This document shows, one piece after another, positions 21,047 through 28,221 of a stretch of 35,230 nucleotides of DNA (positions are counted from its first letter, which is position 1; the number at the start of each line of letters is the position of its first letter). The DNA comes from Acidobacteriaceae bacterium (GTDB lineage: Bacteria > Acidobacteriota > Terriglobia > Bryobacterales > Bryobacteraceae), in NCBI GenBank assembly GCA_903970405.1, contig CAJCIT010000147.1:1-35230 (forward strand), in the 5' to 3' direction. Below the pieces are notes generated by a model. That model ran no database searches. It was not told where the DNA came from and saw nothing but the letters and a program-made list of their open reading frames with translations. The position numbers were made by a program, and so were the translations under genes.

Positions 21047-22960
21047 TTATCGCCCCCCAATGGCCTCAGCAACCTGAATTGCCATCTCGTACCGGCCAAA
21101 CGGTGCGCTCAACTGGACGCCGTCCACCATCTTCTGGACCCGGGTGACCATCTCGCGAGCGATGGCGATGCCCTCCTGCCGGGCCTTCTCCGCGGTATCG
21201 GCAAGCTGCATACGCACCATATACTCGTCGGGCACGGGCACTCGCAGTTCATTCACCATGAACTCTGCATTGCGGTAGCTGGTCAGTGGCCAGATACCGC
21301 AAATGACAGGTAAATTGAATTCCGCGATCCGCTTGAGGAATTCCTCCAGCAGGTTCAGATCGAAAACCGGCTGCGTCACCACGTATTCAGCGCCTGCCTC
21401 CACCTTCCAGTTGAAGCGCCGGACCTCCTCATCTAAGTTCAAGGCGCCCGGATTAGCGCCCACGCCGATAAGTAAAGCCGTTTGCGACCCCATCGGGTTG
21501 CCGCCGATATCCAGGCCCGCGTTCAAATTGTTCGCGATGTTCGTCAGTCCGATGGAATCCACGTCGAAGACGGCTGTGGCGTTGGGATAGGCGCCCATCC
21601 GCGGCGGATCGCCGGTGATGCAGATCAGGTTGCGAACGCCGGTGGTATGCGCCGCCAGCAATTCAGACTGGATGCTGAGGATGTTCCGGTCACGGCAGCA
21701 GAAGTGCAAAACCGCCTCAATCTCGGCCTGTTGCTGAATCAGTTGGCAGGTCACCTGCGCGCTGAGCCGCGCACTGGCCCGCGGTCCGTCCGGCACATTA
21801 ATGCAGTCAATGCCATGATCGCGGCAGAGACGGGCGCCGGCAATCTCCCTGGATGCATCGATGCCGCGCGGCGGAAGAATCTCAACGAATGAGACGAACT
21901 CCCGGGCGGCGAGTTTGGCCCCCAGCTTCGATTTCTGGCCGACGGGGACCTTCGGCAGCCGCTTACTTTCAGGCTTCGTTTCTTCGACGACGGCCGCGGA
22001 ACCGGCAGCCATTTTTGCGGCGGCATCCGATAAAACCTTCGCCACCGTCGGCTGCAGTGACCGCGCTTCGCTGCGGATTTCCTTAATATGAGGCGGCGTC
22101 GTGCCACAGCAGCCCCCAACAAAGCGCACGCCGGCCATAATGAAACGGCGACAGTATTGGGCCAGGTACTCAGGCGAGCACAGATAAATGTTGCGGCCCT
22201 CCACGGTGGTGGGCAGCCCGGCATTGGGCATGGCGCTCAGCGGCTTGGCCGCATGGGGGATCATCTTTTCGATGGTGTCTAGAACCACCTTCGGTCCCGC
22301 CGAGCAGTTCACCCCGATGACATCCACGGGCCATTCATTGAGGCGCGCCGTGTACGTTTCAGGCGTGGTGCCATCGCGCAGATTGCCGTCATCGTCCACC
22401 GTGACATGGGCCACGATAACCATCTCCGGACCGGCCGCTTCGCGCGCCGCGAAGATGGCTTCGCGCAACTCGGGAAGCTCATAAAAGGTCTCGAGGATAA
22501 GCAGGTCGACGCCCGCCTCCACCAGGATCCTGATCTGCTCCGTATAGATTTCGCGAGCCTCGGCAAACGAGAGCGGACCCAGCGGTTCAATCTGGGCGCC
22601 CAGCGGCCCGATGGCGCCCGCGACAAAGGCTTTGTCCCCCGCCGCCTCACGCGCTATCCGCACGCCGGCCTCATTGATGGCGCGCAGTTTTTCCGCGAAC
22701 CCGAATGCGGCCAGGCGCAAGCGAGTGCTGCCGAACGTGTTCGTTTCAATCACCTCCGCGCCCGCTTTGACGTACTCCTGATGGACTTCCTTCACCATCT
22801 GCGGCGCGGAGAGATTCAACTCATCGAAGCAGCGGTTGATGAAGACGCCCTTGCCGTAGAGCATGGTGCCCATTGCTCCATCGCCCACCACGATGCCCGA
22901 TTGCATCTTCAGTCGAAATTCAGCCGCGCGGGAAAGGGTCCGGGGTTCGGCCGTTGTCAT
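21047..22960 (-). CDS. Bifunctional homocysteine S-methyltransferase / methylenetetrahydrofolate reductase
   Basis: The product has 637 residues in two domains. Residues 1-300 are a homocysteine methyltransferase barrel (GDGAMGTMLYGKG near the N-terminus). Its zinc cysteines are C219 (GVNCSAGP) and C284/C285 (VGGCCGTTPPH). Residues about 350-637 are a MetF-type reductase barrel with EILPPRG and ITGDPPRMG. This is the YitJ-type arrangement, which links methyl-folate formation to methionine synthesis. A linker rich in Ala and Lys joins the two. A GAGGAG ribosome-binding site precedes the ATG. It heads an operon with tsaC. No SAM or cobalamin riboswitch was visible upstream; instead the fpg C-terminal fragment lies 72 bp away. 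Confidence 0.9.
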   Translation of the reverse strand: MTTAEPRTLSRAAEFRLKMQSGIVVGDGAMGTMLYGKGVFINRCFDELNLSAPQMVKEVHQEYVKAGAEVIETNTFGSTRLRLAAFGFAEKLRAINEAGVRIAREAAGDKAFVAGAIGPLGAQIEPLGPLSFAEAREIYTEQIRILVEAGVDLLILETFYELPELREAIFAAREAAGPEMVIVAHVTVDDDGNLRDGTTPETYTARLNEWPVDVIGVNCSAGPKVVLDTIEKMIPHAAKPLSAMPNAGLPTTVEGRNIYLCSPEYLAQYCRRFIMAGVRFVGGCCGTTPPHIKEIRSEARSLQPTVAKVLSDAAAKMAAGSAAVVEETKPESKRLPKVPVGQKSKLGAKLAAREFVSFVEILPPRGIDASREIAGARLCRDHGIDCINVPDGPRASARLSAQVTCQLIQQQAEIEAVLHFCCRDRNILSIQSELLAAHTTGVRNLICITGDPPRMGAYPNATAVFDVDSIGLTNIANNLNAGLDIGGNPMGSQTALLIGVGANPGALNLDEEVRRFNWKVEAGAEYVVTQPVFDLNLLEEFLKRIAEFNLPVICGIWPLTSYRNAEFMVNELRVPVPDEYMVRMQLADTAEKARQEGIAIAREMVTRVQKMVDGVQLSAPFGRYEMAIQVAEAIGGR

Positions 22961-23032
22961 AAAGCGGTGCTCCTCATTTGCCGGTATCCGGCGAAAGTTC
23001 TAACAAGAGTCCAGGCGTTTTGCGGTACCGCT

Positions 23033-23218
23033 TCAGCGCCGGCAGCGTTTGCAAAAATACGTGGAACGCCCGCCTTGGGAGATGCGCTGAATGGTAGTGC
23101 CACAAGTCACACAAAGCTCTCCCGAGCGGCCATAGACCAAGCGATCGAAGCCGTCGGTGCGATCGCGATAGCCTCCCGGACGCCGGTAAGCAAGATATAT
23201 AGAGTGTACCGCGTCCTC
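23033..23218 (-). pseudogene. mutM: fpg/mutM C-terminal fragment (zinc finger), too short for ORF callers
   Basis: Read on the minus strand, 61 codons end at TGA 23033-23035. They give a [19 protein letters not shown] segment, then [15 protein letters not shown] and [11 protein letters not shown]. This is the Fpg zinc finger with its four cysteines (CxxC and CxxC) and the GGRSTYFC motif that grips DNA. Upstream the homology begins near EDAVHS (23218), and an in-frame TAG stands two codons earlier. No start codon or catalytic domain is attached. The N-terminal catalytic part lies on the plus strand at 1333-1766. The helix-two-turn-helix middle, roughly 70 residues, is found in neither place. 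Confidence 0.8.
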
Positions 23219-23231
23219 AGTCTATGTCAGC

Positions 23232-23684
23232 GTGGCGGACATTCGACGTCACCTGCCAGAGATTCTGGAGCACAAGTGGTACTTAAGTGAAAGGTTAGAA
23301 TGCGACGCCGGAGTGGGAGTGGCGGCGGTCGATTTCTTCGAAAACGTCCAGCCGCGCCGGCTCGGGGAACAAGCCCGCGCCAAGAAGCACCGGGCAACCG
23401 CCGAACCATCCTGGTGGAAGACCATTTGGGCTTCCACCAATACGGTTTGGGCAGCCGCCAACGGTGAGTGGCTGGCGATAGTCCGGAGATCCTTTTCGGC
23501 TCTCCGCCTTTGTCATGATGCGCTCACACGGCTCGAATCAGCCGCACCGGAAGCAATAGCACTTCCTTCACCAGATTTAGAACACCGTGCACGGCGATTC
23601 CAAGAATTCGGAATGGCAGCAGAATCAGCCACACGAATGGATACAGAATCAGCGCAACCAGCGCCAGCGGCCAGGACACGATAA
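23232..23684 (+). CDS. Fragment with a DUF4032-like motif
   Basis: From GTG at 23232 the first 40 or so residues read IRRHLPEILEHKWYLSERL, then VGVAAVDFFENVQP. This recalls the ILEHKW-SER-DVG pattern near the end of DUF4032 proteins, though I am not certain of the family. The remaining residues look like non-coding read-through and overlap the small membrane protein on the other strand. It starts only 14 bp beyond the fpg C-terminal fragment, so it sits at the proposed inversion breakpoint and may be a 5'-truncated gene. Confidence 0.3.
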   Translation: MADIRRHLPEILEHKWYLSERLECDAGVGVAAVDFFENVQPRRLGEQARAKKHRATAEPSWWKTIWASTNTVWAAANGEWLAIVRRSFSALRLCHDALTRLESAAPEAIALPSPDLEHRARRFQEFGMAAESATRMDTESAQPAPAARTR

Positions 23685-23715
23685 AGAGAAGACACCACAG
23701 CACGAAGGTCAGCAT
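23524..23715 (-). CDS. Small hydrophobic membrane protein
   Basis: The 63-residue product from ATG at 23715 is almost entirely hydrophobic. It has two membrane segments, TFVLWCLLFIVSWPLALVAL and YPFVWLILLPFRILGIAV, followed by an amphipathic VKEVLLLPVRLIRAV tail. An AGGAG ribosome-binding site lies about 10 bp before the ATG. The longer frame from 23994 adds unconserved residues. I recognise no function. It lies between the inversion junction and the DUF1080 gene, on the opposite strand from the latter. Confidence 0.6.
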   Translation of the reverse strand: MLTFVLWCLLFIVSWPLALVALILYPFVWLILLPFRILGIAVHGVLNLVKEVLLLPVRLIRAV

Positions 23716-23794
23716 TTGAATCGGCTCCTGCAAATCACCACATGGTAGTACGCGCGACGCGAGAGAAAGTTCCCCTCTGATAGAATTGCGCCGC

Positions 23795-24559
23795 ATGAAG
23801 AAATGGATTTTCCCGCTGTTTGTGGCCTCGGCGGCAATCGCTTCCGTCACCATCCCCAAGATTCCGTGGAAGCCCAATGACCGCAGCCGGCCGGTCCCCG
23901 CGGTGATCACGCCAGGAACGCCGTCGACGCAGGAGTCGCCCGGCAAACCGCCCTCGGACGCCACCATCCTCTTCAATGGACACGACCTCTCCAATTGGGA
24001 AAGCGCGAAAGGCGGACCGCCGACCTGGAAGGTGGGAGCGGGTTACTTCGAGACGGCGCAGGGCGGCGGGGATATCGTTACCAAGGATTCGTATGGCGAT
24101 TGCCAGCTTCACGTGGAGTTCGCCACGCCGAACCCGCCGCACGGCGAAGATCAGGACCGCGGGAACAGCGGCGTATACCTGATGAAACGGTATGAAATTC
24201 AGGTGCTGGATTCCTATAACAACAAGACCTATGCCGATGGCGGAGCGGCCGCCGTCTACGCGCAGTACCCGCCGCTGGTGAATGCCAGCCTGCCGCCGGG
24301 TGTTTGGCAGACCTATGAGATTGTGTTCCACGGGCCGCGTTTTGCGGGCGATGGCACTCTGACGCGGCTGGCGACGGCGACCGTGTTTCACAACGGCGTG
24401 CTGGTGCAAGATCATGTCTCGCTTACCGGCCCGACGAACTGGGAGAGCCGGCCGCCCTACAAGCCGCACCCGCCGAAGCAGCCGTTAGAATTGCAGGACC
24501 ACAATCATCCGGTACGGTTTCGGAATCTGTGGATCCGCGAAATACCGGACGGGGAGTAA
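23795..24559 (+). CDS. Secreted DUF1080 (3-keto-disaccharide hydrolase-like) protein
   Basis: The product has 254 residues from ATG at 23795. A signal-like start, KKWIFPLFVASAAIASVT, is followed by a proline-rich linker. The DUF1080 lectin/glucanase-like sandwich begins at ILFNGHDLSNWES and continues with GDIVTKDSYGDCQLHVEF, GNSGVYLMKRYEIQVLDSY and RFRNLWIREI. Members are secreted and act on or bind carbohydrates; some hydrolyse 3-keto-glycosides made by Gfo/Idh-type oxidoreductases. A Tat-exported Gfo/Idh protein is encoded at 15489-16817, which makes such a partnership conceivable, but they are 7 kb apart and on opposite strands. The upstream in-frame ATG at 23786 would add only three residues. 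Confidence 0.85.
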   Translation: MKKWIFPLFVASAAIASVTIPKIPWKPNDRSRPVPAVITPGTPSTQESPGKPPSDATILFNGHDLSNWESAKGGPPTWKVGAGYFETAQGGGDIVTKDSYGDCQLHVEFATPNPPHGEDQDRGNSGVYLMKRYEIQVLDSYNNKTYADGGAAAVYAQYPPLVNASLPPGVWQTYEIVFHGPRFAGDGTLTRLATATVFHNGVLVQDHVSLTGPTNWESRPPYKPHPPKQPLELQDHNHPVRFRNLWIREIPDGE

Positions 24560-24586
24560 AGGCCCTTCGCAAACCCCTTGTGAACC

Positions 24587-24623
24587 GCGTCTGTCTGGCT
24601 CGAATTTTCCCTACGTTCTCTGG
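24587..24623. repeat. Dispersed repeat copy 2 (partner at 8339-8374)
   Basis: This is the second copy of the roughly 37-bp intergenic repeat described at 8339-8374, in the same orientation. It lies between the DUF1080 stop and the end of the epimerase gene, where the two genes converge. Confidence 0.5.
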
Positions 24624-24714
24624 AAGTGACCTCGGCTTTGTTCCCGGATGCTGTGGCGATCTGACTCGCGGATAAACGGGCCGCGCCTCACTCGTCTCAG
24701 CTCCAGCGCCGCGC

Positions 24715-25719
24715 CTACAACGCCGGTTGAACCTGATCTGGGCGATTCATCACGCGAGCGCGGGCATCGACGCTAGCCGAGCTTCCACCTTCGATCTTGT
24801 CGCGGAAGAAATCGATGGTGATGCCGAGACCCTCTTCCAGCGGAACCTTCGGCTCCCAGCGGAGAATGCGGCGCGCCTTATCGATATCCGGCTGGCGGAG
24901 CTTGGGGTCGTCTATGGGGAGCGGGTGAAAGGAGATGCTGACCGTGTTGCCGAAGCGCTCCCGAATGATGTTGGCGAATTCAAGGATCGTCATTTCGCGA
25001 GGATTGCCTAGGTTCACCGGAGACGGCTCACCCGATTCCAGCAACCGCAGCAGACCATCCACCAGATCGGAGACGTAGCAAAAGCTGCGGGTCTGGCTGC
25101 CATCGCCAAAGACGGAGAGATTCCGGCCGCGAAGCGCCTGATCGATGAACGCTGGAACCACGCGCCCGTCGTTGAGGGCCATGCGCGGGCCATACGTGTT
25201 GAAAATCCGCGCAATGGAGGTCTTCATGGCATGCTTGCGATGATAAGCCATGGTAAGGGCTTCCGCGTAGCGTTTGCTTTCGTCGTAGCACGACCGGATG
25301 CCCACCGGGTTCACGTTGCCCCAATAGGTTTCCGATTGCGGATGCTCCAACGGATCGCCATAGCACTCGGAGGTGGATGTCAGCAGAAAACGCGCGTTGC
25401 GGCGTAGCGCCAGTTCCAGCATATGTTTGGTGCCGATGGAACCGGAATCCAGCGTTTCAATGGGATGGTTCAGATAGTCAACTGGACTCGCGAGCGAAGC
25501 GAGATGAAGAACCCGATGGACCTGACCCGGAAGGTCGAAAGGCTTGCAGATATCATGCTCAATGAATTCGAAACGGGGGTTATGCAGTAGATGTTCGACA
25601 TTCTCGCGGTGGCCCGTGATCAGATTGTCGACGCAGACCACGTCGTGGCCTTCCGCGATCAACCGCTCACAAAGATGAGAGCCGATGAAACCCGCTGCTC
25701 CAGATATGACGTAACGCAC
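24715..25719 (-). CDS. UDP-glucuronate decarboxylase (UXS-type SDR epimerase)
   Basis: The product has 334 residues. The extended SDR nucleotide loop GAAGFIG occupies residues 7-13. The catalytic pair is Y145 and K149 ([12 protein letters not shown]), preceded by [15 protein letters not shown] with E118. The segments [20 protein letters not shown] and [10 protein letters not shown] are characteristic of UXS enzymes, which convert UDP-glucuronate to UDP-xylose. UDP-xylose feeds exopolysaccharide or glycan synthesis. The last 20 or so residues ([16 protein letters not shown]) are outside the fold. It is divergent from the Fe-S oxidoreductase, with 107 bp between starts. A general dTDP-glucose dehydratase is less likely, given the SECYGDP motif. 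Confidence 0.88.
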   Translation of the reverse strand: MRYVISGAAGFIGSHLCERLIAEGHDVVCVDNLITGHRENVEHLLHNPRFEFIEHDICKPFDLPGQVHRVLHLASLASPVDYLNHPIETLDSGSIGTKHMLELALRRNARFLLTSTSECYGDPLEHPQSETYWGNVNPVGIRSCYDESKRYAEALTMAYHRKHAMKTSIARIFNTYGPRMALNDGRVVPAFIDQALRGRNLSVFGDGSQTRSFCYVSDLVDGLLRLLESGEPSPVNLGNPREMTILEFANIIRERFGNTVSISFHPLPIDDPKLRQPDIDKARRILRWEPKVPLEEGLGITIDFFRDKIEGGSSASVDARARVMNRPDQVQPAL

Positions 25720-25826
25720 GGTTCTCCTATTCCCCGGAAATCTGCGCGGTCCTTTGCGGGCCCCCCACAGACCCCTATTATAGCTCTCATGGGCTGCGCT
25801 TCAAACAATTAATCGGTCCCATTCAT

Positions 25827-27698
25827 ATGTTCTATCTATCGACGCCCACTTGGTACTCGGAAGCACTACTTGCCATAGTCATAGGTTTTTCACTAACCCT
25901 CTTTCTGCGTAGGTTTACGAGGATTGTTTCAGTAGTACTCAGCGCTAAGAAGGATGCTGATTTCAGCCTCTATCCCCTGGCGCCTAGGGCCTGGAGTTTC
26001 TTATGGGAAGTCATCCTGCAAGGGAAAGTGATTCGCCAGCGTCCCCTTCCGGGCCTCGCTCACGCTTTAGTCTTCTGGGGGTTTTGCGCCTTTGGTGTCG
26101 TGACGTTGAACCATCTGGCAAGCGGTTTTGGCCTCCGATTCTTGGATACAAACAGGGGGTTCGGCGCTTTCTACTATTGGTTTGCACTCGTGTGGGCGGT
26201 GATGGTCGCCATTTCCATCGCCGGCCTTGCCTTTCGGCGCTTTGTGATCAGGCCGAAGTGGCTGGAGCCCCTCTCCATTGAATCGGGCTTCATTGCGCTG
26301 CTGATTTTCCTGCTGATGGCGACATATATCGCGACGCTCTGGCTTTCCGAAAAATCGTTCGCGGGTCAGGTGAACTGGTGGCTGCACACGCTCAGCTTGT
26401 TCATCTTTCTTCCCTTGATTCCGCGGACCAAGCACTTACATCTGGTACTAAGTCCTGCGGCCGTTTTTCTATCGCGGGGCGGGTTCAGTAAGATTCCGCC
26501 GCTGGTAGGCGATGAAGACTTCGGACTGGCAACAGGAAAAGACATCACGCAATTGACAGCCTTGCAGGCATATTCATGCGTGGAGTGCGGACGCTGCACC
26601 GAGCATTGTCCGGCGAATAACACCGGCAAGGAACTGAACCCGAAATTAATTGCTCTGGGAATGCGGGACTACCTCAATGAGTATGGGCCGGCAAACGACA
26701 CGCCCATCGTGGGGGCCACAATCTCACAGCAGGCTATCTTTCAATGCACCACCTGCGGGGCCTGTGAGTATCAGTGTCCGGTGGGGATTGAGCATTTGCC
26801 AATCATCATCGGGTTGCGGCGTGGCGAGGTCAATACGGGCCGGTGGGATGACGGCTACGGCACGAAACTGTTCTTGCATTTGGAAAAGAACGGCAATGCC
26901 ATGGGCTTCGCGCAGAGTGAGCGGGAGAGGTTCATCGCAAAGCAACAACTGCCGGTGTTCGACGGCAGCCAGGAGTACTGCCTGTGGCTGGGATGCATGG
27001 GCGGGTATGACCCGAATGGGCGTGAGATTGTGTCGGCCTTCGCCGAAGTGATGCGTCATCTGGGAACCAGTTTCGGCGTGCTGAAGAAGGAGCGGTGTAC
27101 GGGCGATCCAGCGCGGCGGTTGGGAAACGATCTGGTGTTCCAGCAACTGGCGGAGGCGAACCTCGAAGTGTTGAAGAAATCCGGCGTCAAGAAACTGGTC
27201 AGCGTCTGCCCGCACTGCGTGCGCACCATCGCCGAGGACTGGCGGGAGTTTGGCGCGGAGGTGGAGATTGAGCACCACACGGAGTTCATGGCCCGGCACG
27301 TTGCGCGGTTGCCGGCGGAGAAGAGCCGGGAAACGGTGGTCTATCACGATCCGTGTTATCTGGGCCGGTATCGCGGCGTATTCGATGAGCCGCGGGAGTT
27401 GATCGGGCGTTCAGCGCGTGTGGTGGAAGCGCCGCGATCGCGCGAGCGGTCATTCTGTTGCGGGGCGGGCGGCGGACTGGCGTTCCTGGGCGAAGAACAC
27501 GGGACGAGGGTGAACGAGGCGCGGGCCACGGAACTGGCCGCAACGGGTGCGGACACAGTGGGCACGGCCTGCCCGTTCTGCGGCAGCATGTTCCGCGATG
27601 CATTGAAGGGCGTTTCGTTGACGCCGCCGAAGTTGCTGGACGTGGCGCAGATTGTCGCGGCGGCCATCCGCGGCGGAACAGGCCATTGGTCGCTCTGA
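25827..27698 (+). CDS. Membrane-bound Fe-S oxidoreductase with CCG domain (HdrD/NarI-like)
   Basis: The product has 623 residues. Residues 1-220 have about five or six membrane helices like a NarI-type quinone-interacting subunit, with His at 79, 96 and 187 as possible heme ligands. Two [4Fe-4S] motifs follow: C251/C254/C257/C261 (CVECGRCTEHC) and C307/C310/C313/C317. The C-terminal part has two CCG-type cysteine domains (CLWLGCMGGYD; CPHC; CCGAGGG; ACPFCGSM) as in heterodisulfide reductase HdrD and glycolate oxidase GlcF. This layout is known for proteins that pass electrons between electron-transfer flavoprotein and menaquinone. No etf genes are adjacent, so the partner is inferred. A terminator-like hairpin follows. 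Confidence 0.85.
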   Translation: MFYLSTPTWYSEALLAIVIGFSLTLFLRRFTRIVSVVLSAKKDADFSLYPLAPRAWSFLWEVILQGKVIRQRPLPGLAHALVFWGFCAFGVVTLNHLASGFGLRFLDTNRGFGAFYYWFALVWAVMVAISIAGLAFRRFVIRPKWLEPLSIESGFIALLIFLLMATYIATLWLSEKSFAGQVNWWLHTLSLFIFLPLIPRTKHLHLVLSPAAVFLSRGGFSKIPPLVGDEDFGLATGKDITQLTALQAYSCVECGRCTEHCPANNTGKELNPKLIALGMRDYLNEYGPANDTPIVGATISQQAIFQCTTCGACEYQCPVGIEHLPIIIGLRRGEVNTGRWDDGYGTKLFLHLEKNGNAMGFAQSERERFIAKQQLPVFDGSQEYCLWLGCMGGYDPNGREIVSAFAEVMRHLGTSFGVLKKERCTGDPARRLGNDLVFQQLAEANLEVLKKSGVKKLVSVCPHCVRTIAEDWREFGAEVEIEHHTEFMARHVARLPAEKSRETVVYHDPCYLGRYRGVFDEPRELIGRSARVVEAPRSRERSFCCGAGGGLAFLGEEHGTRVNEARATELAATGADTVGTACPFCGSMFRDALKGVSLTPPKLLDVAQIVAAAIRGGTGHWSL

Positions 27699-27705
27699 GT
27701 GAGTG

Positions 27706-27734
27706 TTGTTACTGTGGCGCAGCGATGGTATCCT
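27706..27734 (+). promoter_or_regulatory. Candidate promoter upstream of tRNA-Lys
   Basis: TTGTTA (27706-27711) and TATCCT (27729-27734) are spaced by 17 bp. The predicted start would fall at about 27741, at the foot of the hairpin at 27742-27771. Only 11 bp separate that hairpin from the tRNA, so any dedicated promoter must lie upstream of it. Confidence 0.35.
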
Positions 27735-27741
27735 GATGAAG

Positions 27742-27771
27742 GCGCGTCGGGCTTGTCTAGACGCGCTTTTT
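27742..27771 (+). terminator. Rho-independent terminator-like hairpin
   Basis: Perfect 7-bp arms GCGCGTC and GACGCGC surround an 11-base loop and are followed by five T. It lies 43 bp after the stop of the Fe-S oxidoreductase and 11 bp before tRNA-Lys. Confidence 0.7.
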
Positions 27772-27782
27772 CCACCCGAATC

Positions 27783-27858
27783 GGGCGCGTAGCTCAACTG
27801 GCAGAGCAAGTGACTCTTAATCACTAGGTTGTAGGTTCGATTCCTACCGCGCTCACCA
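27783..27858 (+). tRNA. tRNA-Lys (anticodon CTT)
   Basis: The cloverleaf folds with acceptor GGGCGCG against CGCGCTC (one G-T pair). The anticodon stem AGTGA/TCACT carries loop CTCTTAA with CTT at 27816-27818. The T arm is GTAGG-TTCGATT-CCTAC. The discriminator is A and the 3' CCA is encoded. Confidence 0.95.
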
Positions 27859-27889
27859 AGCCTTCCAAATTATCCTGATTGGCGTCGGC

Positions 27890-27920
27890 GCGCCTGGGAA
27901 CGCCAATCTCCTGATTGGCG
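27890..27920. repeat. REP hairpin, copy 1 (second family)
   Basis: The unit CGCCTGGGA-(C)GCCAATC-TCCT-GATTGGC contains a perfect 7-bp stem with a 4-base loop. A near-identical unit lies at 34066-34095, and a half unit (TCCTGATTGGCG) lies just upstream at 27873-27884. It adjoins the decayed REP-associated transposase at 27945-28157, its likely cognate enzyme. Confidence 0.65.
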
Positions 27921-27944
27921 ATTGCAACCGACAGCGCGGGTGCA

Positions 27945-28157
27945 AACATGCACAATCCTCCGCGGCGTTCGACCAGACCGGCACGAACGGGGTTCCGTTC
28001 GGCGTAGCGTAGCGCGAGGATGACAACCAAACGAAGGTGGTTGGTCATCGAACACGAGAGAATACGGAGGGGGCCTGCTCAGAGTACGGCTGGAGCCGGG
28101 ACCTGTAAAGAAGACGCGCTGGTGATCGATGCCGCGTTGGGTGACGTGATGCGCCAC
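27945..28157 (-). pseudogene. REP-associated tyrosine (RAYT/Y1) transposase remnant
   Basis: From GTG at 28157 the minus strand reads AHHVTQRGIDHQRVFFTG, the conserved start of RAYT/Y1 transposases. After a gap and a frame change come SMTNHLRLVV and ALRYAERNPVRAGLVER, the second-helix and tyrosine-containing ends. In an intact protein these blocks are separated by tens of residues, so large internal deletions have occurred. The catalytic HxH (usually NHVH) has become NHLR. RAYTs move REP hairpins using a single tyrosine nuclease. This copy cannot be active. Confidence 0.7.
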
Positions 28158-28221
28158 CCTCTCCGTCCCCTGCCCGTCCCTTGCTTTGCCTGAACCATGG
28201 CTGGGGCGTGGCCGACCCGAT

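Noticed and set aside
22961..23032. SAM or cobalamin riboswitch ahead of the homocysteine methyltransferase gene
   Set aside because: Only 72 bp separate the gene from the fpg fragment and no riboswitch core is visible; a simple GAGGAG ribosome-binding site is present.
22406..23290. 294-residue plus-strand ORF crossing the fpg fragment
   Set aside because: It is antisense to the homocysteine methyltransferase and to the zinc-finger fragment, both of which have clear motifs.
26724..27347. 207-residue minus-strand ORF
   Set aside because: Antisense to the Fe-S/CCG domains of the oxidoreductase.
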